DNA of 10,337 bases from Methylotenera sp. (GTDB lineage Bacteria; Pseudomonadota; Gammaproteobacteria; Burkholderiales; Methylophilaceae). This document shows positions 1 through 7,188 of this stretch, one piece after another. Location: assembly GCA_027310735.1 (NCBI GenBank), contig DAIDAH010000090.1:1-10337 (forward strand), given 5' to 3'. The notes below the pieces were generated by a model. That model ran no database searches. It was not told the origin of the DNA and saw nothing but the letters and a program-made list of their open reading frames with translations. The stretch's first letter is position 1. The number at the start of each line of letters is the position of its first letter. Both the position numbers and the translations under genes were made by a program.

Positions 1-2
1 GT

Positions 3-44
3 GCAGCCACTGAGCATGTGTGGCGGCTGAAGCCTAGAAGTTAA
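3..44 (+). CDS. possible C-terminal tail of a plus-strand gene cut by the window edge
   Basis: Frame 3 of the plus strand is open from the window edge to a TAA at 42-44 and would encode the tail AATEHVWRLKPRS. This would converge on the HAD phosphatase gene, whose stop codon lies at 41-43, so the two ends would overlap by about 4 nt. The peptide has protein-like composition, but 13 residues are too few to identify a family. The other plus-strand frames close earlier. A minus-strand ATG at 15-17 could instead be the start of a further gene, but I see no good ribosome binding site for it. Treat this as a guess. Confidence 0.22.
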   Translation, partial: AATEHVWRLKPRS

Positions 45-694
45 ATTAACCAGTCGTGCAAACTTGCCACGATTTGGTGGCAGTTATCTCGCACATAGTC
101 ACTCGGCTGTTTTAAATCTGGCACCACCACAACCTTTAAGCCTGCGGCAATTGCGGCACGTGCGCCTGTTTCGCTATCTTCAAAGGCGATGCACTCTTCT
201 ACATTAAGGCCTAATTTTTTTACAGCAAGCAGGTAAATATCCGGGTTGGGTTTGCCGTTGGTTACTTCTTGCCCACTAGTGATGTGGCTAAAGTAATCGA
301 AGACACCGACATGGCTTAATCGGTGCGTGATATGGTGCGTGGGCGATGATGACGCAACGCTGCATATAATACCGTTGGCTTGATAGTGTTTGAGCAATGG
401 CAAGGCGCCATGTTTGAGCGGAAAAACATTATTGCGCTCGGCCAATTGCGCATCTAGCCCTTGCATGACCAAGTTAAAATTACTCACACCGCCTAATTGT
501 TCAATCATAATGCGGGCTGCATCAGGCCCGGCACGACCAATGAGTTCCACGTATTCTGCCTGAGTGTAGGTGATACCCACTTGCTGGGCTGCCTTAATGC
601 AGGCTTGCATAATGATGTGCTCTGAATCAATCAACAGACCATCCATATCAAATATGGCAGCTTTAATGCTGCCCTTATTTATGCTTTTTTTCAC
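41..694 (-). CDS. HAD-superfamily hydrolase, beta-phosphoglucomutase-like subfamily (sugar-phosphate phosphatase type)
   Basis: This 217-aa cytosolic haloacid-dehalogenase-type hydrolase probably dephosphorylates a small sugar phosphate; the substrate cannot be read from sequence. All four HAD motifs are present. Motif I is FDMDGLLIDSE, with nucleophile D16 and general acid D18. Motif II is the SVASSS stretch (about 112-117). Motif III is GKPNPDIYL, with K148. Motif IV is AFEDSETGA, with E172 and D173 for magnesium. Residues 24-90 form the helical cap typical of the beta-phosphoglucomutase/YniC-like group, and the length is normal for that group. The start is GTG at 692-694, and its AAGG (714-717) is 19 nt away, which is too far to be ideal. 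Family proteins usually begin right at the IKAxIFDMDG strand, so the first nine residues may not be translated as such (see findings). The gene is divergent from xthA and appears monocistronic. Confidence 0.88.
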   Translation of the reverse strand: MKKSINKGSIKAAIFDMDGLLIDSEHIIMQACIKAAQQVGITYTQAEYVELIGRAGPDAARIMIEQLGGVSNFNLVMQGLDAQLAERNNVFPLKHGALPLLKHYQANGIICSVASSSPTHHITHRLSHVGVFDYFSHITSGQEVTNGKPNPDIYLLAVKKLGLNVEECIAFEDSETGARAAIAAGLKVVVVPDLKQPSDYVRDNCHQIVASLHDWLI

Positions 695-845
695 GCTTTT
701 TTCACTTCTAATACCTTAAAAAAAGCGAGACTTTAGCACACAACTAAAATCTACATTTGAATTCATTGCGATAGAAATGTAGTCACCTTTTTACGCATGC
801 TAAAATAAGGCCTGTTATTTATCATATTCTTGTCGAGATCAATCT
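695..845. promoter_or_regulatory. divergent promoter region between the HAD phosphatase and xthA, with an 8-bp inverted repeat
   Basis: This 151-bp gap must hold the start signals for two divergent genes. For xthA there is an extended -10 candidate, TGC at 798-800 followed by TAAAAT at 801-806, with no good -35. For the HAD gene the minus strand shows TGC-TAAAGT at 730-738, again an extended -10 without a clear -35. Between them lies a perfect inverted repeat, CTACATTT at 751-758 and AAATGTAG at 775-782, separated by 16 nt. Its right arm sits where the xthA -35 would be, so a repressor or activator site is plausible. The promoters are predictions by eye. Confidence 0.42.
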
Positions 846-1610
846 GTGAAATTAGCCACATGGAACGTCAATTCTTTAAATGTCCGTCTGCAACATGTGT
901 TGGACTGGTTAAACGACAATCCGATTGACGTACTATGCCTGCAAGAAACAAAACAAGAAGATAGCAAGTTCCCATATGATGCATTAAAAGCAGCAGGCTA
1001 TAACGCCATCCATAGCGGACAAAAAACCTATAATGGCGTGGCGATTTTAAGTACACAAGCCATGACTGATGTTGAGCATGGGATTGCAGGCTTTGATGAC
1101 GAGCAAAAACGTGTAATTTCAGCCACGATCAATGATGTGCGCGTGGTATGCGTATACATTGTGAATGGCCAAGCCGTTGATTCTGAAAAGTATGAGTACA
1201 AAATGCGCTGGTTAAAAGCACTCAATACTTGGCTGGCTGGCGAGCTTAAGAAATATCCGAAATTGGTCTTACTAGGCGATTACAATATTGCCCCTGAAGA
1301 TCAAGATTGCCATGACCCAGCCGCATGGGTAGGACAGATATTAGTCAGCCCCGCAGAGCGCGAGGCATTTCAGCAGTTATTACAATTAGGGTTACACGAT
1401 AGCTTCAGACTGTTTGAACAACCTGAAAAAAGCTTTAGCTGGTGGGATTACCGCATGATGGGGTTCAGGCGTAATCTAGGCATGCGCATCGACCATATTC
1501 TGGTGAGTGATGCATTGAAAGCCAATTGTGTAGCAGCACACATTGACAAAACACCGCGTAAATTAGAACGCCCCTCAGACCATACGCCTGTCGTGCTAGA
1601 AATCGCTTAA
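846..1610 (+). CDS. xthA: exodeoxyribonuclease III (apurinic/apyrimidinic endonuclease, EEP family)
   Basis: This 254-aa DNA repair enzyme cleaves the backbone 5' to abasic sites and removes 3'-blocking groups and nucleotides from duplex DNA in base excision repair. The endonuclease/exonuclease/phosphatase fold spans the whole protein. Its active-site residues line up with E. coli ExoIII: N7 in TWNVNSLNVR, E34 in CLQETK, Y104, D145 and N147 in GDYNIAPED, D216 in RIDHILV, and the D245-H246 pair in PSDHTPVV. Length is normal for the family. The start is GTG at 846-848, with GAGAT at 835-839 as ribosome binding site. Starting here gives the canonical MKLATWNVNS amino terminus, so I am confident in it. 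The gene stands alone on the plus strand, divergent from the HAD gene and convergent with ntrX. No key residue is missing. Confidence 0.96.
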   Translation: MKLATWNVNSLNVRLQHVLDWLNDNPIDVLCLQETKQEDSKFPYDALKAAGYNAIHSGQKTYNGVAILSTQAMTDVEHGIAGFDDEQKRVISATINDVRVVCVYIVNGQAVDSEKYEYKMRWLKALNTWLAGELKKYPKLVLLGDYNIAPEDQDCHDPAAWVGQILVSPAEREAFQQLLQLGLHDSFRLFEQPEKSFSWWDYRMMGFRRNLGMRIDHILVSDALKANCVAAHIDKTPRKLERPSDHTPVVLEIA

Positions 1611-1644
1611 ACACTCACTATAAGATAAATCAAGCGCCACCCAG

Positions 1645-1672
1645 ACCATCACACAGATGGTGTATTCTGTGT
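1645..1672. terminator. weak hairpin(s) between the convergent xthA and ntrX ends
   Basis: Two alternative hairpins overlap in the 79-nt convergent gap. One pairs ACCATC (1645-1650) with GATGGT (1656-1661) over a 5-nt loop. The other pairs ACACAGA (1651-1657) with TCTGTGT (1666-1672) over an 8-nt loop. They share bases and so exclude each other. Neither is followed by a T-run in either direction, so this is not a classical intrinsic terminator. The position between two converging genes makes transcription end or mRNA 3'-end protection the natural reading. Confidence is low. Confidence 0.3.
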
Positions 1673-1689
1673 AATGCGAAAAATATCAG

Positions 1690-3018
1690 CTAACCCTTAA
1701 TTTTAATGCCGAGCTGCTTGAGCTTACGATATAAATGCGTACGCTCCAAGCCTGCAATTTCAGCAAGTTTACTCATATTACTTGCCGCATCTTTCATATG
1801 ATACTCGAAATATAGCCGCTCAAAGTCATCACGCGCTTCTCGTAATGGTTGGTCTAAAAGCTGCGAATTTAAGGGCACATTTAGCCCAGCATCATCGGTA
1901 GAGTTTGCCTGCAAAGCATCGTCAGCGGTAATACTGCCGCTCATTTTGGCATCATCAAACTGATGCAACACGCGATGCACGTCCTCTAAAGTGATTTTCT
2001 TACCTAAGCTGGTTTGTATTAAATTACGGACGACAGCATCTAGTTGCGCCAAGTCACCAGGCCATTCTGCATTACGCAAGCTATTTAAAGCCGCAATATC
2101 AAACTCTCTATACTCAACATCAGCCAACTCTAATTGTAAATTAGCGATGGCAATAGCCAAATCCGGAATATCTTCCTTATGTTCATTCAATGCTGGAATA
2201 CGCAACGATACGGCAGATAACACTTGCAGTAAATTGTGATCAAACAATGCTTCCGCCTGTAATCTCAACAGGTTTTCACTTGTGCAACACACTACACGTA
2301 CATTATATTTTTCCGCCTTGGTAATCAGCAGTAGCAAGCCTTTTTGCTCAGTTCTATTGAGCTCAGATACTTCGCTAATATAGAGCAGGCCATCGCGAAT
2401 TGACTCTAAAATATCCAAAGGAGCACTTGCCAGCTGGTTAAATTCTGTAAGTTGTAACCAAGGAGTATTAGGGCTTTGCAAGAAGCGTGCGCACAACTCT
2501 GAACCGCATCCCTTCATGCCGATCAACAAGACTGGACTAGGGCTATGATTAGCGCTGACAACAATCTTTTCCAAGCGCTCTTTCAATGCCGTGATAATTG
2601 GGCTTTTACCTAAATTAGCCAAACTCATTTCAGATTTGGGCAACTGCTCACTATGTTTTAAAGCCGCAGCAACCGTTTTTAATAATTTCTGTAGCGCAAT
2701 TGGTTTTTCCAAAAAATCAAATGCGCCAAGGCGAGTCGCCTCAACTGCAGTATCAATCGTGCCATGACCAGACATCATCACCACTGGCATTGTGAGCAAA
2801 CCTCCATTGCCCCACTCTTTTAATAAACTAATACCGTCACAATCAGGCATCCATATATCCAGCAATACTATATCGGGCCGCTCATGCAGACGTATAGCAC
2901 GCGCAGCTGCCGCATGCTCTGCAAGCACGACGTCATAACCTTCATCTTGCAGAATATCCCGCAAGAGCTCGCGGATACCCACTTCATCATCTACTACTAA
3001 TATACGTTTTGATGCCAT
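1690..3018 (-). CDS. ntrX: NtrX-like response regulator with a degenerate AAA+ domain
   Basis: This 442-aa regulator is the presumed partner of the upstream kinase. Residues 4-120 form an intact receiver domain: acidic pair D10/D11, phosphoacceptor D54 in LLDIWMPD, S83, and K105 in EKP. Residues 135-360 align with a sigma-54 activator AAA+ domain but are degenerate. Walker A reads GMKGCGSE (167-174) with serine for the essential lysine. Walker B reads LLYISEV (211-217) without the aspartate. The Walker A-B interval is about 25 residues short and contains no GAFTGA loop. The arginine-finger segment (LFDHNL) and sensor II (WPGDLAQL) also lack their usual arginines. Residues 392-442 form an intact Fis-type helix-turn-helix (MSKLAEIAGLERTHLYRKLKQLGI). 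I chose the ATG at 3016-3018 because it gives MASKRILVVDDE, the normal start. A longer frame opens at a TTG (3067-3069) inside ntrY and adds 17 unrelated residues. The gap from ntrY is 22 nt. The domain calls are firm; the pathway is inferred. Confidence 0.88.
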   Translation of the reverse strand: MASKRILVVDDEVGIRELLRDILQDEGYDVVLAEHAAAARAIRLHERPDIVLLDIWMPDCDGISLLKEWGNGGLLTMPVVMMSGHGTIDTAVEATRLGAFDFLEKPIALQKLLKTVAAALKHSEQLPKSEMSLANLGKSPIITALKERLEKIVVSANHSPSPVLLIGMKGCGSELCARFLQSPNTPWLQLTEFNQLASAPLDILESIRDGLLYISEVSELNRTEQKGLLLLITKAEKYNVRVVCCTSENLLRLQAEALFDHNLLQVLSAVSLRIPALNEHKEDIPDLAIAIANLQLELADVEYREFDIAALNSLRNAEWPGDLAQLDAVVRNLIQTSLGKKITLEDVHRVLHQFDDAKMSGSITADDALQANSTDDAGLNVPLNSQLLDQPLREARDDFERLYFEYHMKDAASNMSKLAEIAGLERTHLYRKLKQLGIKIKG

Positions 3019-3040
3019 ATTGATCTTTAATATTAAATAA

Positions 3041-5221
3041 TCACACTTGTTGAAGCTTAACGTCTTCAAGCAAAAGAGGAATACTGATAATCACAATTGC
3101 CCCCAGATTGGCTGGAGCTGTACTGTCCAGATGAGCATTTGAGACATTCTCGACTTTAATACTGCCTTTATGCTCTTCAATGATTTTCTTGACGATTGCC
3201 AAGCCTAAGCCTGTGCCATGCGGCTTGGTTGTCACATAAGGCTCAAAAACATGCGACATCATCTCTGCGGGGAAACCCGAACCATTATCTTGTACCGTTA
3301 ACACCAACATATCATTGAGCACTTCGGTTTTCACAGAAATGATTGGAACCAAACTCGTCGCAAGCGCATCCTGTGCATTCTGCAATAAGTTATGTATCAC
3401 TTGCCGCAACATCGTACTGTCACCTTTAATGATACAAGCCTGCTTAGCCAAGGACAATTCGATCTTGATTCGAGGTAAATCGTAAAACGATACCACCTCA
3501 TGAATCAGTGTATTTAAATCTAAACGTTGTAATTGCGGCGCAGGCGAACGCGCATACTCACTAAACTCATTCACCATCTTTTTCATAGCATCAACCTGAT
3601 TCACTATCGTTTCGGTTGAACGTTTTAAAATTTTCGCATCAGCCGCATCTAATTTATGATGAAATTTATGCGCCATGCGTTCTGCAGATAACTGAATTGG
3701 TGTCAGCGGATTCTTGATTTCATGCGCCAGACGCCTAGCTACCTCACCCCATGCTGCATCTCGTTGCGCCTGTATCATGGTGGTTGCATCATCAAATACC
3801 ACAACGTATCCACCATCAGGCAAAGGTGTACCTCTCACAACTAAAATCTGCTTTCCTTGTGCGTTTGTCAGCTCCACTTGAGTTTGCATGTCATTTTTTT
3901 GCAAGCTGCTTGGCTGAAGACTATCAGACTGTAAATTGTCAGCTATTGCCAGAAAAAATCCTTCTAGCGCAGTTTGTCTAACAATCATTTGATCTAATGA
4001 TAAACCGATGCAGCTATTCAATTCCACGCCCAATATTGCCACAGCCGCCTGATTAAAGGTACGTAACTCAGCACGTTCATTAAGTGCCAGCACACCTGAA
4101 GACAAATGCGCCAGTATCGTTTCTAAATATCCATGCGCAGCCTCGACACGTGCACGATTTTTATCTGCTCGCTTAATCGCTTCAGCTAATTGCCGCGTCA
4201 TACTATTAAACGATTTAACCAACACCCCCAATTCATCTTTACCGTGTTCAGGCAGTACGATACTGTAGTCGCCGCTAGCAATCGCTTTTGTGCCTTCAGC
4301 CAAAACTGTTAATGGTGCAGATAACCGACGGCTTAACACGAAAGCAATGGCAACTGAGGTAAGCATGGCCAACATCATCACCAGAGTAAGCGTAAGTGCG
4401 AATACCTCTCGCAATGAAGTACGGCTATAAGAAAGTTTCTGATAGTCCTGATATACATCCTGCACGGCCTCTGCCGTCGTAGCTAGTGACTTAGGAACAG
4501 GTTGCAGCAATTGCAGGATACGCGTTTCACCAGCTAAATCCTGCACTGTCACCGGAGCCAACACCCGTAAATACAAACCTTTGCCATCAATGGGTTCAAT
4601 ACTGCCGTATATACGCTGGCGTGCTTGTCTTAACTGCGCCAAGCTAGGCAACTCTGGTAAGAAACTACTCGAATCACTACTGGATACAGCCAAAATTCTA
4701 CCCTGAAGTGACAGCAAGGTAGCATCTTGAATACCACTCTTTTCACGTAAATCATTCAACATAGCAAAGTGCGTGTTCGAAGGCTGAAAGGCAAGATTAG
4801 TCGCCATGCTTTCACCTTTTTCTTTTACATCGGCCAACATAATATCCAAGGCGGTTCGACCAAGATTTAAACCACCTTCAAGTGCGGACTCAACCTTAAC
4901 GTTAAACCATGACTCTATGGACCGGGTTAAAAAGTTTACTGACACTAAATATACAATAAGCCCTGGTAGGATAGCCATCAGCGCAAAAGTAACCAACAAG
5001 CGTAAGGTAAAACGGCTCCCCATCACATGCCCACGAATTTTTCGATATAAACCAAAAAGCTGAAAACCGATGAGTACCACGAGAAAGACCGCTAAGACAA
5101 CATTTAGTGTTACTAATAAAGTGTAATACTCACCTGATGCCGCAGTGTTTGCGCTTGCATTTGATAATAAGTACAGTAAGAATGCACCTAGTGTTGCACT
5201 GATGAATACAACGTATTTCAT
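3041..5221 (-). CDS. ntrY: NtrY-like membrane sensor histidine kinase (HAMP-PAS-HisKA-HATPase)
   Basis: This 726-aa inner-membrane kinase is predicted to phosphorylate the NtrX-like regulator encoded just downstream. Hydrophobic segments at about 3-21, 35-59, 75-98 and 273-297 give a membrane region with an extracytoplasmic sensor domain of about 170 residues (about 100-270) between the third and fourth. A HAMP linker (about 297-350) and a PAS domain (about 362-480) follow. The HisKA motif RRLAHEIKNPLTPIQ carries phospho-acceptor H500. The ATP-binding domain has an N box (HNLLQNAQDAL, 610-620), G1 (DNGSGF, 645-650), an F-box-like FEPYVTTK and G2 (GTGLGLAI, 669-676). The NPLTPIQLSAERM run is typical of the NtrY group. 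The ATG at 5219-5221 overlaps the DUF4390 stop as ATGA, which suggests translational coupling. All catalytic motifs look intact, so the kinase should be active even though its partner has lost its ATPase. The signal is unknown; redox, nitrogen and envelope roles are described for the family. Confidence 0.9.
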   Translation of the reverse strand: MKYVVFISATLGAFLLYLLSNASANTAASGEYYTLLVTLNVVLAVFLVVLIGFQLFGLYRKIRGHVMGSRFTLRLLVTFALMAILPGLIVYLVSVNFLTRSIESWFNVKVESALEGGLNLGRTALDIMLADVKEKGESMATNLAFQPSNTHFAMLNDLREKSGIQDATLLSLQGRILAVSSSDSSSFLPELPSLAQLRQARQRIYGSIEPIDGKGLYLRVLAPVTVQDLAGETRILQLLQPVPKSLATTAEAVQDVYQDYQKLSYSRTSLREVFALTLTLVMMLAMLTSVAIAFVLSRRLSAPLTVLAEGTKAIASGDYSIVLPEHGKDELGVLVKSFNSMTRQLAEAIKRADKNRARVEAAHGYLETILAHLSSGVLALNERAELRTFNQAAVAILGVELNSCIGLSLDQMIVRQTALEGFFLAIADNLQSDSLQPSSLQKNDMQTQVELTNAQGKQILVVRGTPLPDGGYVVVFDDATTMIQAQRDAAWGEVARRLAHEIKNPLTPIQLSAERMAHKFHHKLDAADAKILKRSTETIVNQVDAMKKMVNEFSEYARSPAPQLQRLDLNTLIHEVVSFYDLPRIKIELSLAKQACIIKGDSTMLRQVIHNLLQNAQDALATSLVPIISVKTEVLNDMLVLTVQDNGSGFPAEMMSHVFEPYVTTKPHGTGLGLAIVKKIIEEHKGSIKVENVSNAHLDSTAPANLGAIVIISIPLLLEDVKLQQV

Positions 5222-5817
5222 TTTGCAGTTTCAAGCTTTGCCAAGTTAGGAATCCACTCAAAGCGTTGCGAGCTTATCTTCCAATCATCCGAACCTATCA
5301 CATCTACTTGTAAGGCCTTTGGTAATTTTTTATAGTCTAGGCGCATTAGCAATTTAGCTTTATAAGGCTCAACTTTCTCGACGTCAGATTTTTGAAGTAC
5401 CTTCAAATCACGAATTTCAGAGAGTGCCTGCTTTGCCTCATCCAAACTCGCAAATAATTTCTGAGAGTCATCTCGGATTAATAAATACTGTCTGGAAAGT
5501 GCGTGATAACTTAAAGAAATATGATGCGTTACCGTCACAATTTCATCATCGAACCAATATTTTCTCGGTACAACCAACTGGAATTCCACCAAAAAATTAA
5601 GCTCAAAGCCCTTATTAACTGCTTGCTCAATCTCAGAGCTAAGCTTCACATCAACATCAGCATTCAAGACATACTCATCATCCTGCAACACCAACTCAGC
5701 ATTTTTAATATTCAATGCGCTATTGCCAACACCAGCGTGTACAGCGGTAACACCTATAGCAACAAAACTGAATAAACAGGTAATCAATAATTTCTTAATT
5801 TTTTTGTAATAAGGCAT
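5218..5817 (-). CDS. DUF4390 secreted protein
   Basis: This 199-aa protein belongs to the uncharacterised DUF4390 family, to which I can assign no biochemical function. From the chosen ATG (5815-5817) it begins MPYYKKIKKL and has a classic Sec signal peptide: a lysine-rich head, then a hydrophobic core from residue 10, with likely cleavage after AVHA near residue 28. It should therefore act in the periplasm or extracytoplasmically. The rest is predicted beta-rich, with alternating hydrophobic strands (for example NFLVEFQLVVPRKYWFDDE) and the family's ending of the form DDWKISSQRFEWIP. The frame extends up to an ATG at 5857-5859 and another at 5830-5832, but those add residues in front of the signal peptide and have no better ribosome binding site. 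The start overlaps rsmB by 23 nt and the stop overlaps the ntrY start as ATGA. Such tight packing with a membrane kinase suggests an accessory role in NtrY sensing (inference). Confidence 0.82.
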   Translation of the reverse strand: MPYYKKIKKLLITCLFSFVAIGVTAVHAGVGNSALNIKNAELVLQDDEYVLNADVDVKLSSEIEQAVNKGFELNFLVEFQLVVPRKYWFDDEIVTVTHHISLSYHALSRQYLLIRDDSQKLFASLDEAKQALSEIRDLKVLQKSDVEKVEPYKAKLLMRLDYKKLPKALQVDVIGSDDWKISSQRFEWIPNLAKLETAK

Positions 5818-7099
5818 AAAAGAAGCCGTCATGTGCGTTTGATGGAACAAGCTGACCATTCATATGAGTGATGCCTGTATGTTGCTTAGGTTGCGGCAAT
5901 GCGAATGGAATCTGTACCGCATCAGCATTATTCTGTAAAAATTTGTCCACTTGCCCCTGATTTTCCTCATGAAAAACTGAACATGTCACATAAAGCAGCT
6001 TGCCGCCTTTAGCTAACATCTGCCATAAGTTAGGCAATATCTTAGCTTGCTGTGCGGTAAATGAAGCAATATCAGCCTCGCGTCGCAACCATTTGATATC
6101 CACATGACGACGCACAATACCCGAGGCTGTACATGGCACATCCGCCAAAATTCTATCAAAGGGCTGCCCATCCCACCAGTTGGAGGCAGAGGCGTCACCC
6201 ACCAATAAGTTGGCTTTTAAATGGAGGCGATCCAAATTGCTTTGTACGCGTTGCAAACGTACTTCGTCATTATCCAGCGCAGTCATGTTCACGCCTGCTA
6301 TTTCTAAAATATGACCAGTCTTTCCTCCTGGCGCGCAACATGCATCCAGCACGCGCATATTTGGCTCGGCATCTAGCAATGGCGCAGCAAGTTGCGCGCC
6401 ATAATCTTGCACAGAAACGTTCCCCTGGACAAAGCCGGGTATTTTTTCAACAGGGATTGGCTTACCTAGAATAATAGCTTGCGTACCCAGAAGGGTTGCA
6501 TCAATAGACTCTTGTACCAATAATTGTAAATAATCATCAGCACTGATTTTTTGAGTATTAAGACGCAACGTCATTGGCGGGTGTTGGTTTCCCGTTTCCA
6601 ACATACTCTGCCAATGGCTAGGATATTGCGTCTTGAGCTTATTTATCCACCATTGCGGATAAGAATAAATGGCAACTTCACTCGATTTAACTGCAGCCTC
6701 CAGTTGATCTTTTTGACGTAAAAAATTACGCAAAATCGCATTCACTAAGCCCTTGGCCCAACTCTTTGGCACAGGCCGCTTAAACTGACTTACAGCATGC
6801 ACAGCCTGATTCACCACCGTAAATGTATCGGCCTTATCATGCTGCAACTGATAGATTGCTACTAGCAACAAAGCATTAATACGATCATCCGTCAGTGGTT
6901 TTTCTAATAGGCGCACTAAATAAGCATCAATCTCACCGTAAAAACGCAATGTGCCATAACTTAAATCTTGTGCGGCACCTCGCTGTTGTGGCGTTGCGCT
7001 AGGAAATACAGCTAATGCGGCTGGTAGTGCCAATGTAAGGTTGCGACCTGACAACACTTGATTGAATGCATTGGCGGCGATTTGTTGGGATATATACAA
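5795..7099 (-). CDS. rsmB: 16S rRNA (cytosine-967 C5)-methyltransferase RsmB
   Basis: This 434-aa cytosolic enzyme transfers a methyl group from S-adenosylmethionine to C967 of 16S rRNA (E. coli numbering). Residues 5-135 are the NusB-like RNA-binding domain. The Rossmann methyltransferase domain follows. Motif I is VLDACCAPGGKTGH (250-263, SAM binding). Motif IV is DVPCTASGIVRRH, with C323. Motif VI is VTCSVFHEEN, with C373 as the expected catalytic nucleophile (C375 in E. coli). Length is normal. The start is TTG at 7097-7099: an in-frame TGA lies just upstream and no ATG occurs at the family's normal amino terminus. Starting at TTG gives MYISQQIAANAFNQVL, which matches the expected beginning. 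No strong Shine-Dalgarno is visible, so initiation may be weak. A 23-nt hairpin (7120-7142) lies in its leader, and its end overlaps the DUF4390 gene. Confidence 0.95.
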   Translation of the reverse strand: MYISQQIAANAFNQVLSGRNLTLALPAALAVFPSATPQQRGAAQDLSYGTLRFYGEIDAYLVRLLEKPLTDDRINALLLVAIYQLQHDKADTFTVVNQAVHAVSQFKRPVPKSWAKGLVNAILRNFLRQKDQLEAAVKSSEVAIYSYPQWWINKLKTQYPSHWQSMLETGNQHPPMTLRLNTQKISADDYLQLLVQESIDATLLGTQAIILGKPIPVEKIPGFVQGNVSVQDYGAQLAAPLLDAEPNMRVLDACCAPGGKTGHILEIAGVNMTALDNDEVRLQRVQSNLDRLHLKANLLVGDASASNWWDGQPFDRILADVPCTASGIVRRHVDIKWLRREADIASFTAQQAKILPNLWQMLAKGGKLLYVTCSVFHEENQGQVDKFLQNNADAVQIPFALPQPKQHTGITHMNGQLVPSNAHDGFFYALLQKN

Positions 7100-7119
7100 A
7101 GAAAAAGACTTTCAATTAA

Positions 7120-7142
7120 CGGCTAAAATCCTATTCTAACCG
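7120..7142 (-). other. RNA hairpin in the htpX-rsmB gap
   Basis: Read on the minus strand, 7142 to 7120 folds into a near-continuous 10-bp stem, CGGTTAGAAT against ATTTTAGCCG, with a 3-nt AGG loop and two G-U pairs. The wobble pairs fit only the minus-strand RNA, which is the sense strand of the operon. It lies 47 nt after the htpX stop and ends 20 nt before the rsmB TTG start. A TTAATT tract follows but no real U-run, so it may be a weak terminator, an RNA-processing or stability element, or chance. Confidence 0.35.
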
Positions 7143-7188
7143 CCGATGCACATAGATGCACGTCGATTATGCATTCCTCTTCATTCGC

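Noticed and set aside
3019..3069. 17-residue amino-terminal extension of the NtrX-like protein from a TTG
   Set aside because: It lies over the 3' end of ntrY, adds residues foreign to receiver domains, and the ATG at 3016-3018 gives the canonical MASKRILVVDDE start.
5818..5859. Longer DUF4390 start adding 14 residues before the signal peptide
   Set aside because: Extra residues before the lysine-rich head would spoil a standard signal peptide, and no better ribosome binding site supports the upstream ATGs.
6133..6474. Plus-strand open frame of 113 codons inside rsmB
   Set aside because: Antisense to the conserved methyltransferase motifs of rsmB, with no family resemblance, no promoter and no ribosome binding site; a shadow frame.
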